The position numbers were made by a program, and so were the translations under genes. From positions 31,147,859 to 31,211,858 of the forward strand of contig OW121858.1 of assembly GCA_933228895.1 (NCBI GenBank): 64,000 nucleotides of DNA, given 5' to 3'. Of the stretch, positions 39,058 to 50,130 are shown piece after piece. The notes beneath the pieces were generated by a model. The model saw only the letters and a list, made by a program, of their open reading frames with translations. It was not told the DNA's origin and searched no databases. The stretch is from Platycnemis pennipes (taxonomy: Eukaryota > Arthropoda > Insecta > Odonata > Platycnemididae). Numbering within the stretch: the stretch's first letter is position 1; every line of letters begins with the position of its first letter.

Positions 39058-39273
39058 TTGAAAAATCTCACTGAATGGCGCAGTTGTCTTTTTGACACCA
39101 TCCATCACCTTGAGTATTTAGAGAAGTATTTACAAACAGGCGCATCCTTTTGCGCGGTTACAAATTATGCTCAAAATATGGTTCAGGTGCTAACATTCGC
39201 CAAACCATGGGCAGTAACCGAAACATGGTCCAGGAAAATAAAAAATAGAGGTCACTCGACTGCAGTGGAATGA
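39058..39273 (+). CDS. Unrecognised small frame (NLTEWRSCLFD family), unit 2
   Basis: 71 residues: MKNLTEWRSCLFDTIHHLEY..YLQTGASFCAVTNYAQNMVQ..TFAKPWAVTETW. It follows the ILSKATL exon by 33 bp. Open also in unit 3 (40945-41160), broken in unit 1 (37080-37260). Helical, two cysteines, no signal peptide. Could be an unspliced continuation or 3' UTR that happens to be open. Confidence 0.35.
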   Translation: MKNLTEWRSCLFDTIHHLEYLEKYLQTGASFCAVTNYAQNMVQVLTFAKPWAVTETWSRKIKNRGHSTAVE

Positions 39274-39485
39274 TTTCCGAAAATCGAATTCAAGCAAGGT
39301 TTCCGAAGAGGACCTTCAACATTTTGCGAGCAAGCATCCTGGAAGAAACTGACTTAGAGAAAGAGCTGGAAGCAGTTAGGAAATTTGCCGAGATAAATAT
39401 GGAGGCGGTGGAAGAGGACAGTGTTCTCAAAGGGGTGCATTTAAGGGTACGGGACTGGTTGGAATTTGCAGGGAAAAGCAAGTGA
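39270..39485 (+). CDS. Unrecognised small frame (SGMISENRIQ family), unit 2
   Basis: 71 residues starting MISENRIQARFPKRTFNIL, then an acidic coiled-coil-like part ETDLEKELEAVRKFAEINME and a C-terminal VRDWLEFAGKSK. Overlaps the end of the previous frame by 4 bases (ATGA). Family unknown. Confidence 0.3.
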   Translation: MISENRIQARFPKRTFNILRASILEETDLEKELEAVRKFAEINMEAVEEDSVLKGVHLRVRDWLEFAGKSK

Positions 39486-39969
39486 CAGCATCACGCTCAA
39501 ACGCCAAAGAAACAGTACAAGCAAGGTTCTGAGACCAGAAACGTGGCAGGAGCTTGGAAACGTGGCGGGAGCTTGGCTCCGTGTCGTTAGATTCCACGGG
39601 TGCGTCGCTTTAACGAGAAAAGCCTAGAGAAAGGGGATTCATAACGAACATGACGACGGAGGAGGTTGTGAAAGCGGCGCACGTTAAAAGCAAAAAAACA
39701 TTACGTTATACAAGTCGATCGCCATAAAACATCGGTAACCGCAGCGGCGCAGGTGGTTGTCGAAAATGATATTTGGTTTATCTTTGACAGTTACTTAAAT
39801 ATGAGAAAAAGTCCTAAATTCCAAAAAAAAACAATATATTCCTCACAAACACAGAAGGAAATCACCACAAAAGATTTTTTGAAGATATTAATAGGGACAT
39901 GAAAAAAAGGGGTAAGCGTGTGATATGTGCCACTTCCGTTAGGATGTAAGCATCTACAATATCCAGTAG

Positions 39970-40096
39970 TAGTATTTAAAGGGTGCGTCGACGGCTGAGG
40001 TCATTTTGCACCGCTTGCTAGTCTATTTTTTTAAAAATATTTATGAATGCATCATAAAACTTACATTTCACGCTTTTTTTCTGAATATGCTGAGAT
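39970..40096 (-). mobile_element. Non-LTR 3' end at the unit 2/3 junction
   Basis: As 37998-38119; cut off at AGAT (40093-40096). Confidence 0.85.
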
Positions 40097-40202
40097 TGAC
40101 TTGTCCTGAGAACGAATATCTATTTGAAGGCGCAGAAAATGATTTTTTGGTACAAATGCGCAAACATTTGTTTGCTAGATACATTTTAATTTCTTTGAAA
40201 CC

Positions 40203-40484
40203 ATGAAATTACGAATTATGTTTAGTTTTATGCGGTTGCTTATTGCCTTTCAGTTGCTTCCTGTAGCCTCCGCATCAACAGGGACTGACTTCAATACGTC
40301 TCCGCAAGCCGACTCATCACGTTCTACTGATTTCACAACATCACCAGCAATTGAACCAGTGACATTGACAAATTCGTCAGCAATAGAAGCAAAAGTGACA
40401 GCTACATATTTACAGTCATCAAGTCAAATGACACAGGGAACAAGTGACGATGATTTTGAAGAGGAACGAGTTACTTACCCTTGA
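40203..40484 (+). CDS. Secreted Ser/Thr-rich small protein, unit 3 copy (intact)
   Basis: 93 residues. MKLRIMFSFMRLLIAFQLLP is a signal peptide with cleavage likely after ASA. The mature part is ~70% Ser, Thr, Ala and acidic residues, mucin-like, ending EEERVTYP. In the genome each copy is preceded by AT-rich DNA without obvious TATA box. Only this copy lacks lesions. It could be a real secreted product or a fortuitous frame of the repeat unit. Confidence 0.45.
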   Translation: MKLRIMFSFMRLLIAFQLLPVASASTGTDFNTSPQADSSRSTDFTTSPAIEPVTLTNSSAIEAKVTATYLQSSSQMTQGTSDDDFEEERVTYP

Positions 40485-40723
40485 CATACAGGAGACAAGA
40501 AGGTATCAATACACTACATGACTAATTAGTTTATTTGTACATAAATCCTACCGCAAACTTAAATGAATAACTTCAGTGATGATTCCCGATTACGTTGTTA
40601 CTTAGATTCAAGCATTAAAATAATGAAAAGCCCTTTGCCTTGAAAAAGAGAGATTTTAAGTCAAAATGCATTGCTCCAACATTGAGAAATTTTTAAAAAA
40701 TATTTTTATTTTTATCTTTACAG

Positions 40724-40912
40724 ATTCTTTCTAAGGCAACATTATCCTCTTTTGGCGTTGATCGTTCTTCGGTCAGAAAAAAATCGAAGCTAGAGGACTC
40801 AACGATGTAGAAGTTCTCTTAGAAGATCACCCCTTTGTAGTGAAAGACTCGAATCAGTATAGGCTACAGCGTGGCACAAAGAACATAAAAAATTATTTGA
40901 GGAACGTTTGAT
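40724..40912 (+). pseudogene. ILSKATL exon, unit 3 copy
   Basis: As unit 2, with a one-base loss in the A tract (about 40783) that ends the frame at GATGTAG. Confidence 0.6.
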
Positions 40913-40944
40913 GTCTATTAAATTATTCGTACACAGCTAATAAC

Positions 40945-41160
40945 TTGAAAAATCTCACTGAATGGACCAGTTGTCTTTTTGACAGCATCCATCACCTAGA
41001 GGATTTAGAGAAGTATTTACAAACAGGCGTATCCTTTTGCGCGGTTACAAATTATGCTCAAAATATGGTTCAGGTGCTAACATTCGCCAAATCATGGGCA
41101 GTAACCGAAACATTGTCCAGGAAAAGAAAAAATAGAGATCGCTCGACTGCAGTGGAATGA
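40945..41160 (+). CDS. Unrecognised small frame (NLTEW family), unit 3
   Basis: 71 residues, like 39058-39273 with ~10 substitutions, most conservative. Confidence 0.3.
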   Translation: MKNLTEWTSCLFDSIHHLEDLEKYLQTGVSFCAVTNYAQNMVQVLTFAKSWAVTETLSRKRKNRDRSTAVE

Positions 41161-41860
41161 TTTCCGAAAATCGAATTCAAGAAAGGTTTCCGAAGAGGAC
41201 CTTCAACATTTTGCGAGCAAGCATCCTGGAAGAAACTGACTTAGAGAAAGAGCTGGAAGCAGTTAGAAAGATTGCCGAGATAAATATGGAGGCAGTGGAA
41301 GAGGACAGTGTTCTCAAAGGATGGTGCATTTAAGGGTACGGGACTGGTTGGAATTTGCAGGGATAAGGAAGTGAGAGCATCACGCTCAAACGCCAAAGAA
41401 AAGGTACAAGCAAGGTTCTGAGACCAGAAACGTGGCGGGAGCTCGGAAACGTGGCGGGAGCTTGGCTCCGTGTCGTTAGATTCCACGGGTGCGTCGCTTT
41501 AACGAGAACAGCCCAGAGAAAGGGGAGTCAAAATGAACAAGACGACGGAGGAGGTTGTGAAAGCGGCGCACGTTAAAAGCAAAAAAACATTACGTTGTAC
41601 AAGTCGATCGCCATAAAACATCGGCAACCGCAGCAGCGCAGGTGGCTGTCGAAAATTATATTTGGTTCATCTTTGACAGTTACTTAAAAATGAGAAAAAG
41701 TCACAAATATAGTCCAAAAAGTCCCAAACAGTATTTTCCTTATTAACACAGAAGGAAACCACTACAAGATTTTTTGAAGATATTAATAAGGACTTGAAAA
41801 AAGGGGTATGCGTACGATATGTGCCACTTCCGTTGGGATGTTAAAATCTACAATATCCAG

Positions 41861-42399
41861 TAGTAGTAGTTGTAAGGGTGCGTCGACGGCCGAGGTCATT
41901 TCGCCCCTTTTGCTAATCTATTTTTTTTATTTTAAATACATCATAAAATTTACATTTCACGGTTTTTTGTTTTCGAAATATGCTGAGATCGAAATTGTGA
42001 AATTAACCGAAATAGTTATTATTTAAAAATTTTTGATTATATTTTATTAATAAGACTTGTGCAGCGTAAAAAAGCTTATGACTTTGGTTATTTCGTCTGA
42101 TTTATCACCAAGGATGCGATCTCAATCTCCCCGGATGTCTGATCTTTCACGTCAAGCTCGATACACTGTACACTCTGTCAGGATGTGCCTAATGGTGGGA
42201 GGAGAGTCGCAATCATCACATTTAGGTTGAATCTTCTCGTTCGTAAACAGGTAGGAGTGCGTTAGAATACAATGCCCTATTCTCAGTCTTGTGATGGCGA
42301 CCTCCTCCCTGCGAACACTCCGGATAGAAGTGTCCCACGCTGACACATCGCATTTTTTTGCTCGGAGTTTATTGTTCGTAGTCTTTTCCCAGAAATCCT
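41861..42399 (-). mobile_element. 5'-truncated non-LTR element with 14-bp target duplication
   Basis: 539 bp between exact copies of TCTACAATATCCAG at 41847-41860 and 42400-42413. Minus strand: SAWDTSIRSVRREEVAITRL, HCILTHSYLFTNEKIQPKCD and the finger CDDCDSPPTIRHILTEC, then ~270 bp 3' UTR. The ancestral insertion of which parts recur at 37998-38119 and 39970-40096; those copies stop at AGAT and lack the right target duplication. Confidence 0.9.
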
Positions 42400-42980
42400 T
42401 CTACAATATCCAGCCGTAAAGACATGGAGACACGCAATAAGTTGGTCACGTCTTCAAAACACACGGAACAAACAGTCGAAGGCTTACTACCGATTAAGAG
42501 TTAATGAAGAGGCTGTAGCAAATTATCAAGCTGTTCGGGCCCTGACATAAAATGAGATTTCCTGCACGTAATGCAGTATATAGTATTCTAGCTACAGAGT
42601 ATCCGAGATACTATACACTTCAAAACTTTTCTGAAGCAAGAAAAATCTGGCTATTCACGAGAGAATACATAAATATAGAGGAAATCTGGTCGTTGTTCTA
42701 AATATTTATCCTTTGTTGTAATGCCTTAAAGCAACCTCTAACTGTAATTGTATTGTCCATATATAACGTTCCATAATACTATAAGTAATTTCTCGTAACA
42801 GTGTCATTTTATGTTCAATTGGTGACCCTTGTTACATGAACATGTAAGCCAGTATTGCTGTATGTGTAATTTGAAGGTGAACCCAACATCAGGCAAGTGC
42901 CTTCGGGTTCAACTAAAGCTCCAAAATTCTTGTTGTATCATTTTTTGTATTATTATAACTTGCTGGAGCAATAAAATAGT
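42400..42980. other. No gene recognised
   Basis: Right flank of the tandem array. No coding frame of note. Confidence 0.5.
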
Positions 42981-42984
42981 ATCA

Positions 42985-43338
42985 AAAAAATGAGAAGTTG
43001 GAGCCAATGAAAAAAGTGACCGCAGCCACCATTCCAAGTTTCTAGGAAGTTGCTGAATGGAAGTGAAACCTTCATCTTGTGTAACGTGTGCAGTGCATAA
43101 AAGAAATGGTTTCGAGGCGCATTGTGATCTTGAAGGTAACAATATCACGGAACATGAGCAGCACCGTGAGAACTCTCGTATTAAACAAAGACGGGCGGCC
43201 GTCGAAATATACGTGGCGAAATCCAAATGTTGCGGACAATTGAAGGCTGCGCTGCGAAGTGCTGCCGTGCAACAGTGGGGAGAATATTGGAGGGGCAATA
43301 ATAACAAACTAATGCATGGCGTTTTAGTTTGTTGTTAG
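42985..43338 (+). CDS. ORF1-related start and an unrecognised 93-residue frame
   Basis: 42985-43020 repeats the coiled-coil end of the PHD ORF1 (26814-26853). After stops, 43057-43338 is open: MEVKPSSCVTCAVHKRNGFE, NNITEHEQHRENSRIKQRRA and CCGQLKAALRSAAVQQWGEY. Likely retrotransposon-derived, family unknown. Confidence 0.3.
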
Positions 43339-43374
43339 TTAAAACAAGAAATAAAACATGGCGTTTTAGTTTGT

Positions 43375-43650
43375 TCCTTCTCCATCCGGACTTCACGGAC
43401 GGAAGAAGACGTCATTTCCCGTCTAAGAATGGGTCATTGCTTTATAACGCACTCTAACCTCTTCGCAGATGATAATGTAATGCCCCGCTGTGACGAGTAA
43501 GACACATTCTAACAGTGTGCGTAAAATACAAAGACGCGCGCGAAAATCTGAGTATCAGAGGAAACTTGAAGAAAACACTTAGAGATGACCCCAAAATTCT
43601 AGGTTGTGTAACAAGGTTTTTAAAAGAAATTAATCTTTTCAATACCATAT
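43375..43650 (+). pseudogene. Non-LTR C-terminal zinc-finger fragment, plus strand
   Basis: Reads SRTEEDVISRLRMGHCFITH, SNLFADDNVMPRCDE then, after a shift, HILTVCVKYKDAREN..RFLKEINLFN. One of few copies in plus orientation. The second cysteine of the first pair is lost to the frameshift. Confidence 0.7.
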
Positions 43651-44469
43651 GGAATTCCAATGAATATGTTCTTTGCATACATAATAAGGTATCGGCGAAA
43701 GGAGTATTCCAGGAATAGATGTTTACTTCATGGTTTCCATTGCACAACACTTGAACGCTCTATTGGCACTATTATAATTTACGGAAAAGAGCAATGGTGA
43801 ATTGTTGTCAATCACTATCCCTGAATTCGTTATACAAATAGATCTACAGGAAGAATACCTCCAACAGTGATGAGCAGGTATGCGTCACCAACTACTTTCT
43901 AGCAATACCGCCACACATCGATCAGCAGATAATATGAAAACAGGTTTCTCAATATTTGGTTCGCTCATGAAGAGTTGTCTCCTGTCTTTATGGGGGAAGA
44001 GCGGTTTCATAGAGATAGTGTTATACGTGAGATTAACCATGGAATCACCATTAATGATAAGAGACTAGGAACTCTTAGGCTGGCCATATGCTCAGGAAGT
44101 CACTCATTCATGTACAATCTTTAAATGTATTTAATGACATTTGAGTCGCCTTTTTCGATATTCTTGAACATGACTCCTCTTAAGGAAATATCCTACGTAA
44201 ATGTGTTCTATTTGCGGAGACGAAGTCGTTCATTCATGTTCGATTCTTTAATGTTTTTCTTGACATCTAAGTAAGCATTTTCCAAAGCCCTAAACATGTT
44301 ATCGCGGAAAGAAATATCTTATGTAAAGATTGACTTTTTGGTGAGACTGGATAGACTCATGAAGACATAATTTACCCTCTATCTTTAAATTTTAGTGACA
44401 TTTGAGTCAGCTTTTTCATAAGTCCAAAACATGGCACTTCTTAGAGAAAGACTAAAGCATATATCCTAC
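43651..44469. other. No gene recognised
   Basis: Repeated motifs GACATTTGAGTCGCCTTTTTC-like at about 44130, 44260 and 44400 form weak ~130-bp periodicity. Confidence 0.45.
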
Positions 44470-46260
44470 TATATGATATTTCTGGAGAAATTAATTTCAA
44501 TTCAAAACACCTTATGCAAAGGTGACTTTATTATGGGGGATTGGAACAAATTATTACTCAGGGAGTCTCCGACTGCTAATGGGGGGAAGAGGGGGAAGCT
44601 CAATGAGTGACCTTTGTCGGACCAATCCCACCGATCCTTCCGGCTTGCGGAGAGGGCACAGTGGGCCTTGCCCGTGGTCACTCCCTAGCCTACGCTCTAG
44701 GCCCTAGCGAGGGGACCCAAACTGGTCCCTGGGAGTGCAAGGAGGTCCACAGAGGCCCTCTTCCCAGGAGAGCCAGCGTGGGACGACCGTCATTGGGGCC
44801 GCAGAACTGGCACCGCTAGGAGGTGAGAAGGAGGGACTCGGTTAGCCTCCCCCTCCAAGCGCCCAGCTGCGTCAACTGCGGAGACTCCCATCACAATCAA
44901 TCAATGCTCCAGTCAATGGCACACCATTTCAGTGCCCCACCCATAAGGTAAGATGTCCAAGATGTTCTCTGTAGCATCTGCCCTTCCCAACAGGACTCTC
45001 CTAGCAACATCCCAACACCCAGACTGATTAATAACCATGTATAATGCTACAAATTAGTGACATGCAAGGTTTGTAGCACATCAAACCACATTCACGAATC
45101 ATACTCTCATTACATCAAATCTCACAAATGTTTTGCCTTTATCCCCAAGAAGGCAGGCATTATTGAGAAAGCTCTCAAATAGCTTTGATATAATACTGGT
45201 CCACACAATATACCCAGCAGACACCTGTCAATATACTCCTTTACAAAAAGGAGCTGATTGAATTCTCTTGACAAGGATTCTCCTTGCGAGATCACAGGAC
45301 TCAAAAGTGATTAATTCATTATTCTCCTCATTAAAAGAGCTACCAGTTGGCAACATGCCAGGTTTGCACACAACTTGCATTTACAAATTACATCATATCA
45401 AACACCCATTACATCAAAATGCCAATTTTTTGCAATTTCCTTGTAATTGCCAGCATTTTTGGGAAAGCTCCTAAATAGCTTTGTGCTGGTCCCAATAAGG
45501 TACCTTGGTGGACACCTATTTTGCTCAGCTGTTCCACAAAGTGAATTATTATTACAATCATGTAAATTGCTATGAGTGTGCGACAGACCAGGTTAGCAAC
45601 TCATGAATGACATTTGAAAAATTAAATATTCTTTACATCAAATCACACAACTTTTTTCAATTGATCCCTGGAAACTAACACATTTTTGGGGTAAGCTCAG
45701 TTAGCTTTGATAAAAAGCTGGCCCCCATATGGTACCTTGCGGACATTTTTGTCACTCTATTTTTTCCAAAAAAGCATCTGATTAAATCCTCTCCACACTT
45801 CTACTTGAAAGCTCGAAGGACTCAAAAGTGAGCAATTACTATTACCATCATGTTAAATGCTACCAGTTTGCGACATGCCAGGTTTGCAACACAACTTGCA
45901 TTCACAAATTACATCAAATCTAACACCCATTACATCAAGTCGCACAAATTTTTGGCAACTTCATTGTAAATGCAGACATTTTTGAGAAAGCTCTCAAATA
46001 GCTTTAATGCTGGTCCGCATATGGCAGACACCTTTGTTAAACAGCTCTTCCACAGTGAATTATTGTAACAATCACATAAATGGCTACGTTGCAACTTTCC
46101 AGGTGGCAACAAGCACATTAAACACATTCACATATTTGTATTCATTAACATCAAATCGCACAATTTTTTTGCACCCTTCTGTGAAAATACAGATATTTAT
46201 GAGAAAGGGCTAAAAATAGCTTGTCAGGCAATATACTGTGATCCAATATTTGTCACACTA
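44470..46260. repeat. Repeat family B, copy 2, with five ~230-295-bp tandem units
   Basis: Aligns with 26890-28150 from GATATTTCTGGAGAAAT onward. Satellite landmarks TAGCTTTG..GGTCC recur near 45178, 45473, 45703 and 45995, and in weaker form at 46215. No coding evidence. Confidence 0.75.
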
Positions 46261-48315
46261 CTAAGATTATAGTGGATAAAACTGGGCAAATGAAACAATG
46301 TTATTTCTATTGTTAACCTATTGGGAGAAATCCCAAACAGCACATGACCTTAATGTCTAATGTGGTTATGGATACCTTAAACTTTTGTATTTCCTGACTC
46401 AGGGGTATTTCTCTTAAGTCACACACAATGCTATAAGCTGTGCCTATCATCCTTAAAACAGAACAATTTCAATTTTTACTCCAAATATTTTCACTTTTAA
46501 CATTTACGTGCTTTTCAAACCATAGTAGCCTTGTCCCAGCCACTAAAGATGAACTCCCCTATGACTTGATCATATCAATCACTGCAAGGGATAGTAAATT
46601 TAAAAAAAAAATGACTAATCACTAAAATATGTGTTGATATAGTAGGATAGAAGTTTTTCCACAAATGCAGTAGTTATTAATGTATCAGTGTAGTGCTGAA
46701 GATGAAGTATTACTTGTCCAAGTATACGTAAAATATTTGTTCTGATCTGATATTCGATAGTCCTACTTTACCATTGAAATTACTAGAATTAACCAAAATA
46801 GGATCTCTTCCATACAATCCAATATTCATGAAGTCAAATCAGAAATGAACATCATAACTTTCTTCGTGGAACTTCATTTCAGGTCTTCAATTTAACTGCC
46901 ATGACACATGGGCACTGGATCCGACTACGCTGGACTTGTATCTCGTCCATCTCCACTGCCCCAAGCAGAGTTGCGCACAACTGTCGCACCCGGCCAGAAG
47001 GTCATTGCCGACTGATCAAGTCCAAGCACCCACCCTTGAAGAACACCACATCCTCCAATCGTAGCCACTTTCACGGCCATCGGCATCTCGTGATATCATA
47101 TCTGCCCCACATCCACTCCTGGTCCAGCTCCGATTTCGTGATATAGAGCTGGAAAGAGAAATAGATTATTTTTAATTTGATGCATCTACATGATGTACGA
47201 ACAGAGATCATTAGATTAATTGCACAAAAAGTTTTCAAACTGCAGTCGAAGAAAAGGAAAATTATAAATTACAGTCCCTTAACGGGCACCTCCTGAAAAT
47301 GGAGTTTCTCACTCCCCTGAAATGACACCCTTAACCCTTTTCCCGACAGTGGGCCCATCTATCAGCCCTCCATGGCTGGGCAAAAACTGTCGAGGGCCGA
47401 TACATGGGCCGACATGCATTACATCATCATGTGTTTGCAATATTAAATTTCCTTCAAATCACAGACTTCATGAATGAGTTCTTCATCCTCATAAAAACTG
47501 AAATATATCATCAACATTGAGACAAATACATAATTCATACATTAAAATCAAGTGCTTCAAATATATCTAAAATGTATACTGTTACGTTTTTCACGGAAAT
47601 GGGATTGGCGGTGTTCGCAGTCAGTTCGCAGAAAATGATATACAACTTCGGAAAATAACACAGACATGAAAGGTACATAATAAATAAGCATAAAAAAATA
47701 ACGATTAAGTGACAGTAGCCAGTAGGTCAAAGTAAGTGCATGAACACTGGTTAATCATGAAAGTGCATCACAAAATATTGTTTACACTTCCACAACTAAT
47801 CCAACATGCTAATAGCACGATTCCTTTATTGTCTCACATAAGGATTCTACCCTGACAGGCAACATAAACTGATTTATTTCAGCAAAGTGCCATGTGCCAC
47901 AGTGTTTTTAATAATTTTAGTTCGACAATTACGCTTGGTGGTATGGTGGTGGCATGCACCACCACAGTTACCGTAAAATATGAAGTGAAGCCATCACTGT
48001 GGAATGACTCTTTTATTAATGCAAAATGTGTTTGTCAAGCTCAGAGAGAAAACACTTGACTTATTTTAATTTAAAATGTCAAGCGGTATGTTCTTTCATC
48101 AAAAATTTTCCTTATTTTCTTTAAGATACAGTCAACTCCCAATGATCTCTGCACGAGTTGTCTGGGCTACGGATTATCTGTTCCTCGTCAATCTATTTCG
48201 TGTACTGACAGGGGTCTCAAAGTTAAGTTAACTTTTGTTATTTTCCTCCATTCATGACTTTCACTATGGCCCTACCGGCTGGTCCGTTGTCTTAAGGCCG
48301 CTTTACTCGAGACAA
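46261..48315. other. No gene recognised
   Basis: AT-rich. The frame 46901-47146 is open but without recognisable domain. Confidence 0.45.
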
Positions 48316-48503
48316 TTTTTTGTACAATTTCTTGTACACACTCTGTATAAACTGAACGAAATTGTATATTTGTCTGAATGGAATCAGAACACGTTCTGTT
48401 TCCCACTCAGTCATTCAGACAATCGCACAAGTGTTCGTACAATTTGCCGCTCTACACGGAACAAGTCCTCATACAAGCGTTTGTACAAGAAATTGTACAA
48501 AAA
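48316..48503. mobile_element. Fold-back MITE with GTACAA termini (188 bp)
   Basis: Terminal inverted repeats TTTTTTGTACAATTTCTTGTACA (48316-48338, first base optional) and its complement at 48482-48503. Interior also partly palindromic (TTGTCTGAATG / CATTCAGACAA), so the whole can fold into one hairpin. No coding. Confidence 0.8.
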
Positions 48504-49322
48504 CAGTGTTTATAGGAGTTTTTCATTTTCCCTGACTTTTCCAGGATTTCCAGACCATGATTAGTGATTTTCACTGACTTTTGAGCACCTGAATACTCCA
48601 AGATTTCGGCCATTTATAGGGATAAAAGTGGTAGTGAGGAAGCAAAGAAGTCTGAAGTTATGAAAAATTGTAGGTTCATTTTCATATTAATCATATGAAC
48701 TTCCAGTAATAAGAGATCAACAACTTTAAGTCCACAATATAAAAATTATCATTCCTTACATTGATATGCCTTCAGAAAGGGTTTTAATTGCAGAAAAATA
48801 TATGCAAAGAAGGCTAACCTGGCTTTTCCTTCAAACCTGATTTCATGTTGAAGCAGCTCTTTGAATCAATCTTGATTTTTTCTTCCTCACATCCTTCTAC
48901 AAAGTTGGCTAAGTGACTTCAAATTTGACTGACAATAACTTTCTCGTGGCCAGAGGGACAAAGCGAAGCATTCCTGCCGAAATCGCTAGCGAATGAAAAA
49001 GAAAATATGAATGCGCACACCTTTCGCCAATCTTTTCACCAAATCGTGCAAACTATAGCCAGAAAGAACCAGAATAGGTCCCCTGGGCTGCCTCCTCCAC
49101 AGCAAAGCCAGCCTGAGGCCAGTCGTCCCCTCCTTCACCCCTCCCTCCACTCCGATGTGCAGTTTTTGATCTCTTGGCATTTTCAGGTGATAAATTCCAA
49201 AATTTGAACGTTTTGTGATTTTTCCCTGACTACACATTAAATTCCCTGACTTTTCCAGGATTTCCATGACCATTTTCATTTTCCTTGACATTTACAGGTT
49301 TTCCAGGATCCTATAAACCCTG
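48504..49322. mobile_element. Non-autonomous TIR element, 819 bp
   Basis: Ends CAGTGTTTATAGGA and TCCTATAAACCCTG (imperfect inverted repeats). Subterminal CCCTGACTTTTCCAGGATTTCC motifs near both ends. It abuts the GTACAA MITE. No transposase. Target duplication unclear (A-rich flanks). Confidence 0.6.
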
Positions 49323-49444
49323 AAAAGCTTGTATCGTGTAAAGCGACCTTTATGCCAGGCTTTGTGCCGTCACCCGAGGCTCGAGAACATTAATTGTGGC
49401 CAAGGCAGCTCTACTGGATTCTTTATTGTCATAAAATACTATTA

Positions 49445-50055
49445 CAGGGTTTGTTCCAAAAGTGATGCATCGCATTTTTTTCTGACGCGACTGTACGTTG
49501 TAGACCGACCGGAACAGTTGGGGTAGGTGGCGGGGGATCTAAGCATTCCAGCGTTCTGTGTGCCAGTCACCTTCGAGACCTTGGGAGTATGTGGATGCGT
49601 GATATTGTGAACCCCAGTAGTGTGACCTCGTCGAGGTAAAAATGGAGCAATCTCTTCCTGATCAACGAGCAGCAATCAAGTTTTGCGTTAAACTTAAAAA
49701 GATGCCACTGGAAACTTTTCCAACGCTTCAGTAAGCTATCGGGGAAGATTGCCCCTCCCGATGCCAGTCGAACCGAAGGCACCAGATGATCCTGGAGGGC
49801 CGAGAGGACATCACTGATCACGACGTCATCGAAGATCGTGGAAATGACATTGTGCTCATTGTCTTATTTGATCATGAGTACGTGCCTCCTGGAGACCGTA
49901 AGACCTGGAGAGACGTTCAGTTTTACAAGTCAGTGCTCATGAGATTGACACACAGAGTGGCCCGCGTCCGACCCAAGCTCAGGAATTCGTGGAAACTCCA
50001 CCATGACAATGTGCCAGGTCGTAACAATAAACCTTTACAGTGGACCTTTACTTAG
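49445..50055 (+). pseudogene. mariner-like transposase relic with internal deletion
   Basis: 5' end ACAGGGTTTGTTCCAAAAGT is a mariner-type terminus. ATG at 49642: EQSLPDQRAAIKFCVKLKKM (HTH_48), a stop at 49732, then SRCQSNRR in another phase and ILEGREDITDHDV. Much later, LHHDNVPG (the catalytic second-D block HHDNAP) at about 50000. The first D block and the last D block are missing. 3' terminus not found. Confidence 0.75.
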
Positions 50056-50130
50056 TGTAATAATTTTCTGATTCTCAATTTCATCAAAGGGAGGTTCCAC
50101 ATAGTAAGGCCTCAAGTCATTACAAATAAA

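Larger units (their letters stand above)
29267..41989 (+). repeat. Three tandem copies of a ~1.95-kb unit
   Basis: Unit 1 is 29267-38119 (1952 bp without the 6.9-kb composite), unit 2 is 38120-40096 (1977 bp), unit 3 is 40097-41989 (1893 bp). Each holds the mucin-like frame, the ILSKATL exon, two small frames and the 3' end of a minus-strand non-LTR element. Junctions between units join non-LTR 3' UTR (..TATGCTGAGAT) to the unit start (TGACTTG-CCTGAG). Units are ~95% alike by eye, with indels in the TTTATCTTTACAG-rich segment. Confidence 0.9.

Noticed and set aside
49642..49821. Functional SETMAR-like or mariner gene
   Set aside because: Stop at 49732, phase changes, and two of three catalytic blocks missing.
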